A stretch of DNA of 10,641 nt from JAFMDF01 sp039024375 (GTDB lineage: Bacteria > Bacteroidota > Bacteroidia > Chitinophagales > Saprospiraceae): positions 1 through 10,641 of the forward strand of contig JBCCQK010000279.1 in the NCBI GenBank assembly GCA_039024375.1, written 5' to 3'. The notes below the pieces were generated by a model. The model had not been told where the DNA came from and made no database searches. It saw nothing but the letters and a program-made list of their open reading frames with translations. Positions within the stretch are counted from its first letter, which is position 1. Each line of letters begins with the position of its first letter. Shown in pieces: positions 1 through 5,606 of the stretch. Position numbers and translations under genes: made by a program.

Positions 1-64
1 ATGGGATTTAAGTCATTGAAAATCAACGATTAGTACCTAAAATTAGCTACCCGTCTAAGATTGT

Positions 65-97
65 AAATAATTGAAAATTAATTAGTTACAATTATTT
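65..97. repeat. AT-rich inverted repeat upstream of the GrpB gene
   Basis: AAATAATTG (65-73) is the exact reverse complement of CAATTATTT (89-97), with 15 nt between. A second, overlapping pairing is ATTGTAA (60-66) with TTACAAT (86-92). No gene is visible in 1-187, and this is its most regular element. It lies about 90-120 bp upstream of the GrpB start, so it could be an operator or the tail hairpin of a gene outside the window. In DNA this AT-rich, arms of 9 bp are only weakly significant. Confidence 0.3.
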
Positions 98-187
98 GGT
101 TTTCAGTTTATTCTGTCAGATCGTCAACCTTTTACCATCAACCGTGGACCGATAGCGTTAAAATTTATGTTATCTACAGAAGGAAGA

Positions 188-1258
188 ATGATTGGATTAA
201 AAAGAGATACAGTTGTTGTTGTTCCATTTCAACAAACTTGGGCTGACCTATACAAAAACGCAGAATTAGAGCTACTTAGGTTGCTGAAACAGGAGATTCA
301 GTTTGTAGAACACGTTGGCTCTACCGCCATAAAAGAAATCGTTTCAAAACCAATCATTGATATTGCAGTTGCCATTGAAAGCTACGATAAATTAGATAGA
401 ATTAGGCGAATTTTACTGCAAAACGAATTTGAGGATAGAGGAAAAAAGGTTGGAGGGTATCTATTCTTGAAAAGAAGAGGAGATTTAACAACCCACCATA
501 TTCATTTTGTAATCGGTTCAGGTAAAAAATGGAGAGATTATATATTTTTCAAAAATAAGCTCAATGCTGATTTCAAATTACGAGAGCAATACTCGAAACT
601 GAAACAAAATTTAGCTAAAAAATATGCTAATAATCGAGGGGACTATACGAAAGCTAAGAATGAATTTATTAGTCAGGTATTGTTATCGGGTAAACATCTT
701 CAATTTATGAAAGATAAAAAACTAGAAATTGGCGTTATCGGAGGAAGTGAAAAAAGAGATATTCAGATAGTGGAATACGACAAGCGGTGGGTGGCAAAAT
801 TTCAAAAACACGCAAAAATAATTAAGGATGCCTTAGGAAATGTGGCCTTAGAGGTTGAGCATATTGGTTCTACTGCTGTTCCTAATCTAGCTGCGAAACC
901 TATTATTGATATGCTCTTAGAAGTAAGCGACTCTGGTGATGAAAGTAAATACTTGAAGGAACTACAGACTGCAGGCTATCAACTTCGAGTTAGAGAACCC
1001 GATTTCCGCGAACATAGGATGTTTAGAACAACCCAGAAAGATGTTCACATCCATGTTTTATCAAAAGGCTCTAGTGAAATAGATAGATATTTGGCCTTTA
1101 GAAATCGTTTGAAGCTGAATGAAACTGACCGCAAAGCATATGAAACGATTAAACGAAAGTTAGCTGCTAGTGGATGGGAAGATATGAATGAATATGCAAA
1201 TGCTAAAACTCAAATTATAGAACGGATTATCGCCGCAGGGTTTGATAGTCTTGGATAA
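188..1258 (+). CDS. Tandem GrpB-domain protein (two UPF0157/GrpB nucleotidyltransferase-fold domains)
   Basis: This 356-aa soluble protein carries two copies of the GrpB domain, which has a nucleotidyltransferase-like fold; the family's reaction is not firmly established and it is often annotated only as GrpB family. Domain 1 (about residues 8-165) has EHVGSTA (41-47), KPIID (54-58), HHIHFV (103-108) and YIFFKNKL (118-125). Domain 2 (about 191-352) repeats the order: EHIGSTAVP (224-232), KPIIDM (237-242), DVHIHV (285-290), RYLAFRNRL (300-308). Family members are usually a single domain of about 170-180 aa, so this is a duplication or fusion. Copy 1 is less canonical after GST (IKE where copy 2 has VPN), so it may be less active. 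An ATG at 167 is in frame, but the ATG at 188 gives MIGLKR, the usual family N-terminus, and is preceded by AGAAGGAAGA, so I chose it. No operon partner is visible. Confidence 0.88.
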   Translation: MIGLKRDTVVVVPFQQTWADLYKNAELELLRLLKQEIQFVEHVGSTAIKEIVSKPIIDIAVAIESYDKLDRIRRILLQNEFEDRGKKVGGYLFLKRRGDLTTHHIHFVIGSGKKWRDYIFFKNKLNADFKLREQYSKLKQNLAKKYANNRGDYTKAKNEFISQVLLSGKHLQFMKDKKLEIGVIGGSEKRDIQIVEYDKRWVAKFQKHAKIIKDALGNVALEVEHIGSTAVPNLAAKPIIDMLLEVSDSGDESKYLKELQTAGYQLRVREPDFREHRMFRTTQKDVHIHVLSKGSSEIDRYLAFRNRLKLNETDRKAYETIKRKLAASGWEDMNEYANAKTQIIERIIAAGFDSLG

Positions 1259-1262
1259 ATCA

Positions 1263-1293
1263 TGCAAACAAGCTGTTTGTAAGTTTTACTTTT
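1263..1293 (+). terminator. Possible rho-independent terminator after the GrpB gene
   Basis: CAAACA (1265-1270) pairs with TGTTTG (1274-1279) across an AGC loop, extended by a G-U and a T-A pair. T-rich DNA (agttttactttttac) follows. It starts five bases after the stop codon of the GrpB gene. The stem is short and AT-rich, so efficiency would be modest. Confidence 0.4.
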
Positions 1294-1408
1294 TACGCCA
1301 ATGACCCGATGGCCAAAATGGCTTTATCCTCGTTCTTTCGAGAGAATTCGGGATAGAAAATAATAAAGTTAATCCCAAATTACCAGAGAAATGTAGCTTC
1401 GGCACCCT

Positions 1409-1425
1409 ACGCAGGCGGCCTGCGT
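1409..1425. repeat. GC-rich perfect palindrome before the toxin-antitoxin operon
   Basis: ACGCAGGC (1409-1416) and GCCTGCGT (1418-1425) are perfect inverted arms around a single central G. This is very GC-rich inside an AT-rich intergenic region. It runs into a tandem GCGTTG/GCGTTG and then GACGTTAGTGC (to 1444). ACGCCAA (1295-1301) is also the exact reverse complement of TTGGCGT (1425-1431), so the block 1295-1431 could fold as one large imperfect stem with smaller hairpins inside, such as GCCA-AAA-TGGC at 1312-1322. It could be a terminator, a dispersed palindromic repeat or a recombination scar. Confidence 0.5.
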
Positions 1426-1464
1426 TGGCGTTGGACGTTAGTGCTAAACAAAAAAAGGAAGAAC

Positions 1465-1496
1465 CTTGCTTGATTAATAAAAAATCTTTAGTTTTA
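1465..1496 (+). promoter_or_regulatory. Candidate Bacteroidota-type promoter of the toxin-antitoxin operon
   Basis: CTTG at 1465-1468 resembles the -33 element. TAGTTTTA at 1489-1496 matches 7 of 8 positions of the -7 consensus TAnnTTTG, with 20 nt between them. Transcription would start near 1503, giving a leader of only about 13 nt before the antitoxin ATG. This is a pattern match only. Confidence 0.35.
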
Positions 1497-1517
1497 TACG
1501 TAAAAAATAATACGTAT
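1496..1517. promoter_or_regulatory. Candidate autoregulatory operator of the antitoxin/toxin pair
   Basis: ATACGTA (1496-1502) and TACGTAT (1511-1517) form a perfect inverted repeat with an 8-nt spacer. Both contain the self-palindromic core TACGTA, with centres 14-15 bp apart. The second copy contains the first two bases of the antitoxin start codon, and the first touches the candidate -7 element. Ribbon-helix-helix antitoxins commonly bind such paired palindromic half-sites to repress their own operon; that this site does so is inference from position and symmetry. Confidence 0.5.
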
Positions 1518-1776
1518 GAATAATAAATTAACATTGTCTATCAATCAAATTGTCATTGAAGAGGCAAAAAAGTATGCTAAGTCAAGCGGAAAAAGTCTAT
1601 CAAATATAGTGGAAGAGTATCTCAAGTCACTCACCCTGAAAGAAGAAACGGATAAGAAAAAAGCATCCTTGAAAATCGTAAGAGAACTAAAAGGGTCCGT
1701 CAAACTACCTGAAGACTTCACATCTTATAAAGAAATTCTACAAGATGCACTTCTTGAAAAATATCTAAGCAAATGA
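1516..1776 (+). CDS. Ribbon-helix-helix antitoxin, DUF6364-like
   Basis: This is an 86-aa protein. Its N-terminus has a short beta strand (KLTLSIN, residues 4-10) followed by two helices (about 11-23 and 27-39, the latter SLSNIVEEYLKSL), the ribbon-helix-helix DNA-binding layout of DUF6364-type antitoxins. The charged C-terminal half (40-86) is the expected toxin-binding region, with SYKEILQDALLEKYL (70-84) predicted helical. The ATG is forced: an in-frame stop (TAA, 1501-1503) lies just upstream. Its TGA overlaps the toxin ATG (ATGA at 1773-1776), implying translational coupling. Expected role: neutralise the PIN toxin and, with it, repress the operon through the TACGTA sites. The DUF6364 assignment is from recall of the N-terminal pattern, not a profile search. 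Confidence 0.8.
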   Translation: MNNKLTLSINQIVIEEAKKYAKSSGKSLSNIVEEYLKSLTLKEETDKKKASLKIVRELKGSVKLPEDFTSYKEILQDALLEKYLSK

Positions 1777-2192
1777 AAAAAATATTCATAGACGCTGATG
1801 TTCTGCTCGATTTGCTACTTGATAGAGAACCATTTTCGGAAGATACTACAACGTTGATTGAAAAATCAATTGAAACAGAAGTTAAGCTCTGTTCCTCTCT
1901 TTTAAGCATCGCCAATATGCATTATATCATCGGAAGACTCGAAAATAAGAAAAAAGCAGACCTCAAGATTCAAAAAATACTAAAAATAGTAAGTATAGAA
2001 AATTTAGGTCAATCGGTGATTGATAAGGCATCAAAATCGAATTTTAAAGATTTTGAAGACAGCATACAAAATTTTTGCGCTGTTGAGGCAGGGCATGAAA
2101 TAATTATAACTCGAAATACAAAGGATTATAAAGAAAGCGAGTTGTCCATAATGACACCAAGAGAATATTTGGCGAAATTAGAAAATGAATAA
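1773..2192 (+). CDS. PIN-domain ribonuclease toxin (VapC-like)
   Basis: This 139-aa protein spans one PIN domain, the usual VapC length. The first strand is KIFIDADVLLDLLLDR with candidate metal-binding Asp at D7 (D9 nearby). The second acidic cluster is D93, E95 and D96 in KDFEDSIQ, and the last is ITRNTKDY with N115 and D118, followed by the common C-terminal phrase MTPREYLA (127-134). The usual mid-domain catalytic Glu is not obvious: the equivalent helix reads SSLLSIANMHYII (41-53), as I recall for a Bacteroidota subgroup of PIN proteins. Family role: Mg2+/Mn2+-dependent cleavage of tRNA or other RNA, causing growth arrest when antitoxin is degraded. The gene overlaps the antitoxin by 4 nt and ends 69 nt from the convergent gene at 2262. 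The RNA target cannot be read from the sequence. Confidence 0.85.
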   Translation: MKKIFIDADVLLDLLLDREPFSEDTTTLIEKSIETEVKLCSSLLSIANMHYIIGRLENKKKADLKIQKILKIVSIENLGQSVIDKASKSNFKDFEDSIQNFCAVEAGHEIIITRNTKDYKESELSIMTPREYLAKLENE

Positions 2193-2261
2193 AAGAAACC
2201 AGACGCTAGTTAGTAACAACGATTTGTCGAATCCCTATTGTTTTGTTAATCGAACTTTCCA

Positions 2262-3422
2262 TCACCCCTTAATCGACAAAAGACCATTATCTCTCAGTCG
2301 CCTAATTAATGCAGGGCGTCTAATAAACGGCGTAATAAACTCGCCTAGGTGCTGCTCAAATGCCCGTTGATTATTTTCATAATCCGCTACTTGTTTCAAT
2401 TGGATAATTATTTTAGTAGCTTGGTCGTAACCACTAGCATTAAATCGCAATGCTTGACTTTCGGCGTTTTTCCACAATTCGGCTTTTTGGCTCCTAAGTT
2501 CCTCCATTTTTTTTGCGTGGGCTGCTGCCCGTTGCTTGGACAGTTCAATGGCAGTCGCCGTTTCTATTTCGTCTGATAGTTCTAATAAGCGTGCCCAAGG
2601 AGGAGATTGACCCGTCTGTATGGACGTTTTGCCTCCCCCTAGCGCTTCCAATCTCTGCCTTAATTGCACGTCCGTTCTTTTTTCACCAGCCGCAAAACGG
2701 ATTAAGAAATCGTCTTTTTCTTTGTCAGAAAGTAACGTAATTAGCTGTCGATAATTAGGTGCTTGTTGTTGGGTGTTGGGGCTAAAAGTAGCGGCTGCTT
2801 TTACTAAATTCTCTTCGATGTCAAACGCTTCCATCAAATATTTTTGAGCCGCAGTGAGCTGTTGCAAATTGGCTGGAATGGGTGGTAGTAGCGCTCCTTC
2901 CTCTGTTTCTTCCCACTCTTCCTCGTACTCGTCTTCGTAGTCAAATACGTTTTGTTGAACCATTAGCCAACCTAAATAAAGACTACGGTAGTCGCCGTTC
3001 AATATTTCTTCTCTCAATGGCACCAAACGGTCAATAGAATAATGGTCTTCGTCTAGCCAGCCACCTCCATGTTCATCATCAAATTGTAAATCAAGGATGA
3101 TGTAGTCGTTTGCTTTCCAAAAACCTAGTGAAATTTCTCCATTAGAGTTCTCGTATCTGGATAGGGTACGCCTGTCAACAATATCTTTGGGAAGGCGAAA
3201 TAATAGTCGCTTTGTCCCCCAATTATTAATGTGTAGCATAGCGTCGAAATACTTTGGGAAAACGGTATTTACACTTTGCTTGAAGCTTCCGTAATGGTAG
3301 ATATAGGTAACGCCCGTAGAGGTAGGAGAAAAGCGACTTGACCAACTATCAATCTCTTCCATTTCTTCGGGAGACAAAGGGCGGTCGATGGTGCGAAAAT
3401 GATGAATAGAGCAGCCTGACAT
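2262..3422 (-). CDS. Uncharacterised conserved 386-aa protein (type often found near SWIM zinc-finger proteins)
   Basis: I know no assigned function. The N-terminal region (about 5-155) has the phrases FRTIDRPLSPEEM (9-21), TYIYHYGSFK (39-48), KYFDAMLHINNWGTKRLLFRLP (57-78) and YRSLYLGWL (145-153). I recall these from uncharacterised proteins in several phyla that sit next to SWIM zinc-finger proteins; no SWIM gene is visible here. An acidic linker (DYEDEYEEEWEETEEG, 161-176) follows. A charged helical, possibly coiled-coil stretch (about 285-325) leads to a basic C-terminus (FIRRPALIRRLRDNGLL, 366-382). There is no signal peptide or membrane segment, so it is probably cytoplasmic. The start is preceded by an A-rich leader (aaaaagataaaat) and no Shine-Dalgarno, normal for the phylum. 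It is convergent with the PIN toxin and 322 nt downstream of trpB2 on the same strand. Length and codon usage suggest an intact gene. Confidence 0.75.
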   Translation of the reverse strand: MSGCSIHHFRTIDRPLSPEEMEEIDSWSSRFSPTSTGVTYIYHYGSFKQSVNTVFPKYFDAMLHINNWGTKRLLFRLPKDIVDRRTLSRYENSNGEISLGFWKANDYIILDLQFDDEHGGGWLDEDHYSIDRLVPLREEILNGDYRSLYLGWLMVQQNVFDYEDEYEEEWEETEEGALLPPIPANLQQLTAAQKYLMEAFDIEENLVKAAATFSPNTQQQAPNYRQLITLLSDKEKDDFLIRFAAGEKRTDVQLRQRLEALGGGKTSIQTGQSPPWARLLELSDEIETATAIELSKQRAAAHAKKMEELRSQKAELWKNAESQALRFNASGYDQATKIIIQLKQVADYENNQRAFEQHLGEFITPFIRRPALIRRLRDNGLLSIKG

Positions 3423-3461
3423 ATTTTATCTTTTTAGTTCTTTAGAAATTGGTAACCAAAA

Positions 3462-3507
3462 GGTCAGAAGCCAGATAGAGAATGTGTTTCAAATCTGACT
3501 TCTGACC
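3462..3507. repeat. 15-bp inverted repeat (hairpin) upstream of the 386-aa gene
   Basis: GGTCAGAAGCCAGAT (3462-3476) pairs with ATCTGACTTCTGACC (3493-3507), with 14 of 15 matches and a 16-nt loop. It lies 40-85 bp upstream of the start of the minus-strand 386-aa gene. It could be a terminator for trpB2 readthrough, a regulator site or a dispersed repeat. The GTCAGAAGTCAG wording is a repetitive style I recall from Bacteroidota intergenic DNA. Confidence 0.6.
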
Positions 3508-3574
3508 ATCCATGATAGGGTTATACATAATTTAGTTATAATTCCAATATTGTTGTTTTTCGAAGCGGGAGGCC

Positions 3575-3612
3575 GCCAAAATACTGTCTGACCGGAGGGA
3601 GTTTATTTTGGC
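3575..3612. repeat. Hairpin GCCAAAATA / TATTTTGGC
   Basis: GCCAAAATA (3575-3583) and TATTTTGGC (3604-3612) are perfect 9-bp inverted arms around a 20-nt loop containing a GC-rich ctgaccggaggg stretch. It is inside the larger inverted repeat at 3504-3704. The wording resembles a dispersed intergenic repeat I recall from Bacteroidota genomes, which I cannot verify here. Confidence 0.5.
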
Positions 3613-3623
3613 TAGGGTTTTTG

Positions 3624-3650
3624 GTTCTTTTGGGCTAATGCCAAAAGAAC
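3624..3650. terminator. Perfect 10-bp hairpin downstream of trpB2 (possible terminator or repeat core)
   Basis: GTTCTTTTGG (3624-3633) and CCAAAAGAAC (3641-3650) are exact inverted arms around a 7-nt loop. It lies about 95 nt past the trpB2 stop in the direction of transcription, so it could end that transcript. On the minus strand it is followed by caaaaaccc rather than a U run, so it is not a canonical intrinsic terminator. Confidence 0.35.
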
Positions 3651-3744
3651 AAAGTGTAATTGGAATGTATAACTTTAATATGCACGACCCTAAAATGGAT
3701 AGTCTGACTTCCCCAGTACGGGCCGTATGGCTGACCTCTATGAC

Positions 3745-5109
3745 TTACCCAATCTCTGGCGTATCTAATTTTGCCAAAGAATGTTCAATCTCCGCTGAAG
3801 TCACTTCGTGCTTCACCAATTTCCCACCAAAATAAGCCTCGTAGGCACGCATATCAAAATGGCCGTGTCCGCACATATTGAAAAGAATCGTTTTGGACTT
3901 TCCTTCCAATTTAGCCTGTTCTGCTTCGGCAATGGCTGTTGCAATGCCATGGTTGGCTTCGGGCGCAGGAATAATGCCTTCCGCTCGAGCAAATTTGATA
4001 CCCGCCTCGAAGCAGTCCAACTGGTTGTGTGACTGCGCTTCGATGAGTTTGTCCTTTAATAATTGGCTAACAATAGCACCCGCACCGTGGTACCGCAGAC
4101 CGCCCGCATGAATCGGAGCAGGAACAAAATCGTGTCCCAACGTGTACATCGGTAGTAACGGCGTCATCCCTACCGAGTCCCCAAAGTCGTAGCGGAACAC
4201 CCCTCTAGTCAACTTGGGGCAAGAAGCGGGCTCACTCGCCACGCAGCGAATCTTGTGCCCCTCGTCAAAATTGAGTCGCAAAAAGGGAAAGGCTAAGCCC
4301 GCAAAGTTGGAACCGCCGCCAAAAGGCGCAATCACCACGTCGGGCATATCTCCTGCTTTTTTCATTTGCTTCACTGCTTCCAAGCCAATAATCGTTTGGT
4401 GCATTAAGACGTGATTCAGCACACTTCCTAACGAGTACTTCGTCGTTTCGTCCATGACGGCTCGTTCTACAGCTTCTGAAATGGCAATGCCTAGGCTACC
4501 GGGCGAATTGGGGTCGCCTGCCAGTATCTTTCGGCCTGCTTCAGTCATGTCGGTGGGCGAGGCGTAAACGTTCGCTCCCCAAGTGTTCATCATGAGTTTT
4601 CGATAGGGCTTTTGGTTGTAGCTAATTTTTACCATAAAGACCTCGCATTCCATATCGAAATGGTTGCAGGCAAAACTTAAAGCGCTTCCCCATTGTCCCG
4701 CACCCGTTTCGGTCGTAATCTTCTTGACGCCTTCTTTTTTGTTGTAGTATGCCTGCGGAACGGCCGTATTGGGCTTATGAGACCCTGATGGACTCGTTCC
4801 CTCGTATTTGTAGTAAATTTTGGCGGGGGTGTCCAACATCTTTTCTAAACCGTGCGCTCGGTAGAGTGGAGTGGGGCGCCAGAGTTTGTAAATATCTCTG
4901 ACCTCTTCGGGAATCGGTTCCCATTTTTTATCACTCACTTCTTGCTTGATGAGTTCCATTGGGAAAAGTGGCGCTAATGCTTCGGGGCCAATAGGTTCTT
5001 TCGTGCCGGGGTGAAGTGGTGGTAATGGTTTATTTGGCATATCGGCCATGATATTATACCATCTGCTCGGAATTTCCCTTTCGGTAAGGGTGATTTTTCG
5101 TTTTTTCAT
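3745..5109 (-). CDS. trpB: TrpB2-type tryptophan synthase beta chain (PLP-dependent)
   Basis: This 454-aa fold-type II PLP enzyme condenses indole with L-serine to give tryptophan. Visible motifs: RPTPL (78-82), GSHKPNTA with the PLP Schiff-base lysine K112 (109-116), TETGAGQWG with the catalytic Glu E134 (133-141), the phosphate-binding GGGSN (264-268), EGIIPAPEANH (377-387) and CGHGHFD (413-419). The length, the extended N-terminus (about 75 aa before RPTPL), GAGQWG rather than GAGQHG, and HKPN rather than HKIN mark the TrpB2 subgroup, as opposed to the roughly 400-aa TrpB1 that pairs with TrpA. No trpA or other trp gene is adjacent; TrpB2 enzymes are known to work without TrpA, probably salvaging free indole. 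The first ATG gives the lysine-rich start MKKRKITLTEREIPSRWYN, typical of the subgroup. A small membrane-protein gene ends 63 nt upstream on the same strand. Confidence 0.93.
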   Translation of the reverse strand: MKKRKITLTEREIPSRWYNIMADMPNKPLPPLHPGTKEPIGPEALAPLFPMELIKQEVSDKKWEPIPEEVRDIYKLWRPTPLYRAHGLEKMLDTPAKIYYKYEGTSPSGSHKPNTAVPQAYYNKKEGVKKITTETGAGQWGSALSFACNHFDMECEVFMVKISYNQKPYRKLMMNTWGANVYASPTDMTEAGRKILAGDPNSPGSLGIAISEAVERAVMDETTKYSLGSVLNHVLMHQTIIGLEAVKQMKKAGDMPDVVIAPFGGGSNFAGLAFPFLRLNFDEGHKIRCVASEPASCPKLTRGVFRYDFGDSVGMTPLLPMYTLGHDFVPAPIHAGGLRYHGAGAIVSQLLKDKLIEAQSHNQLDCFEAGIKFARAEGIIPAPEANHGIATAIAEAEQAKLEGKSKTILFNMCGHGHFDMRAYEAYFGGKLVKHEVTSAEIEHSLAKLDTPEIG

Positions 5110-5172
5110 CTTAAAAATTGTTTTATGATAATAGCTTTAATTTAGATAAAAACTCTTTTAGGTAAACCTTCA

Positions 5173-5382
5173 TCATTTACTAACTAGAAAGGTGACCTTT
5201 TTTAGCAAAAGAAAAATAGCGTAGAAAACTAGAAGGAAGGAGAAAATCAGAATTACTAATAAAAAGACCTCCATTATAGCAATACCATAGTCTCCTTGAA
5301 ACTCTCTGTAATCTGCTAGAAAGCCCAAGACAGGAATAACTAAGGCAGCTTTGCCCAAATTAGTTAATGACTTTTTATTCAT
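5173..5382 (-). CDS. Small hypothetical membrane protein
   Basis: This 69-aa protein begins with a basic stretch (MNKKSLTNLGK) and has a moderately hydrophobic segment (about 12-23, AALVIPVLGFLA). A polar turn with acidic residues follows, then a long hydrophobic segment (about 34-60) ending in basic residues, consistent with one or two membrane helices. I do not recognise a family. The residue pattern is sensible for a real small membrane protein, and no larger gene covers it. It ends 63 nt before trpB2 on the same strand, so co-transcription is possible, but no functional link is evident. It is divergent from creD, which starts 224 nt away. Confidence 0.55.
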   Translation of the reverse strand: MNKKSLTNLGKAALVIPVLGFLADYREFQGDYGIAIMEVFLLVILIFSFLLVFYAIFLLLKKVTFLVSK

Positions 5383-5534
5383 TCAATTAGATTTTGGTCA
5401 GTAATAATGTCCTCAATATACGAATTGAGCCATATATCCCAAAAAGTCAAATGTCAGAGCGCTTTCAAAATGTGTTTGTAGTCGTCAATTTTTGGCAAAA
5501 ATGCTCTATTAACCAAACAATAACCTTTGTCTAG

Positions 5535-5566
5535 TTTGCGTTTTATGTTCGAAAATTTATACTTTG
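5535..5566 (+). promoter_or_regulatory. Candidate Bacteroidota promoter of creD
   Basis: TTTG at 5535-5538 (-33) and TATACTTTG at 5558-5566 (-7; consensus TAnnTTTG with one extra base) are about 20 nt apart and about 40 nt upstream of the creD ATG. Transcription would start near 5572-5575, giving a leader of about 33 nt that is AT-rich with no Shine-Dalgarno. Confidence 0.5.
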
Positions 5567-5578
5567 TAATGCAAAGTA
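5560..5578. promoter_or_regulatory. Perfect palindromic operator overlapping the creD -7 element
   Basis: TACTTTG (5560-5566), a 5-nt centre (TAATG) and CAAAGTA (5572-5578) form a perfect inverted repeat covering the putative -7 element and transcription start, a position suited to repression. The half-site TACTTTGTAA recurs just after creD at 6945-6954 and 7003-7012. The palindrome resembles sites I associate with small winged-helix regulators in Bacteroidota, but no such regulator is encoded in this window. Confidence 0.55.
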
Positions 5579-5606
5579 CTTTTTAAAATTAAAATTAATT
5601 GCAAAT

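Larger units (their letters stand above)
3504..3704. repeat. Long degenerate inverted repeat enclosing two hairpins
   Basis: The reverse complement of 3504-3548 aligns with 3659-3704 at 36 of 45 positions with one 1-nt gap; shared words are ATTGGAAT, TATAACT, ACCCTA and ATGGAT. The 110 bp between the arms hold two more perfect hairpins (3575-3612, 3624-3650). The whole looks like a decayed terminal-inverted-repeat element without a coding region (MITE-like), or a repeated intergenic module. The + frame reading through the right half is a shadow, not a convincing gene. Apart from this and the hairpin at 3462-3507, the gene-free stretch 3423-3744 shows nothing else. Confidence 0.5.

Noticed and set aside
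167..187. Earlier start of the GrpB gene at 167
   Set aside because: It would add MLSTEGR before the family-typical MIGLKR start and would read through the purine-rich stretch that best serves as the ribosome site for 188.
1295..1444. Integron attC site next to the toxin-antitoxin operon
   Set aside because: GTTAGTG at 1437-1443 does not match GTTRRRY, and I found no RYYYAAC partner at the left end. No integrase gene and no second similar site after the toxin gene are visible.
1286..1534. Minus-strand 82-aa frame between the GrpB gene and the antitoxin
   Set aside because: It crosses the GC-rich palindrome, the candidate promoter and the antitoxin start, and its translation looks like random intergenic sequence.
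3531..3677. TTTA target-site duplication flanking a 139-bp element with GTTATA ends
   Set aside because: Homology between the arms continues past the supposed ends to 3504 and 3704, so the 4-bp repeat is inside the element and not a target duplication.
3608..3835. Plus-strand 75-aa reading frame in the trpB2 downstream region
   Set aside because: It runs through the inverted repeats and into the antisense of trpB2, has no recognisable family, and is best explained as a shadow frame.
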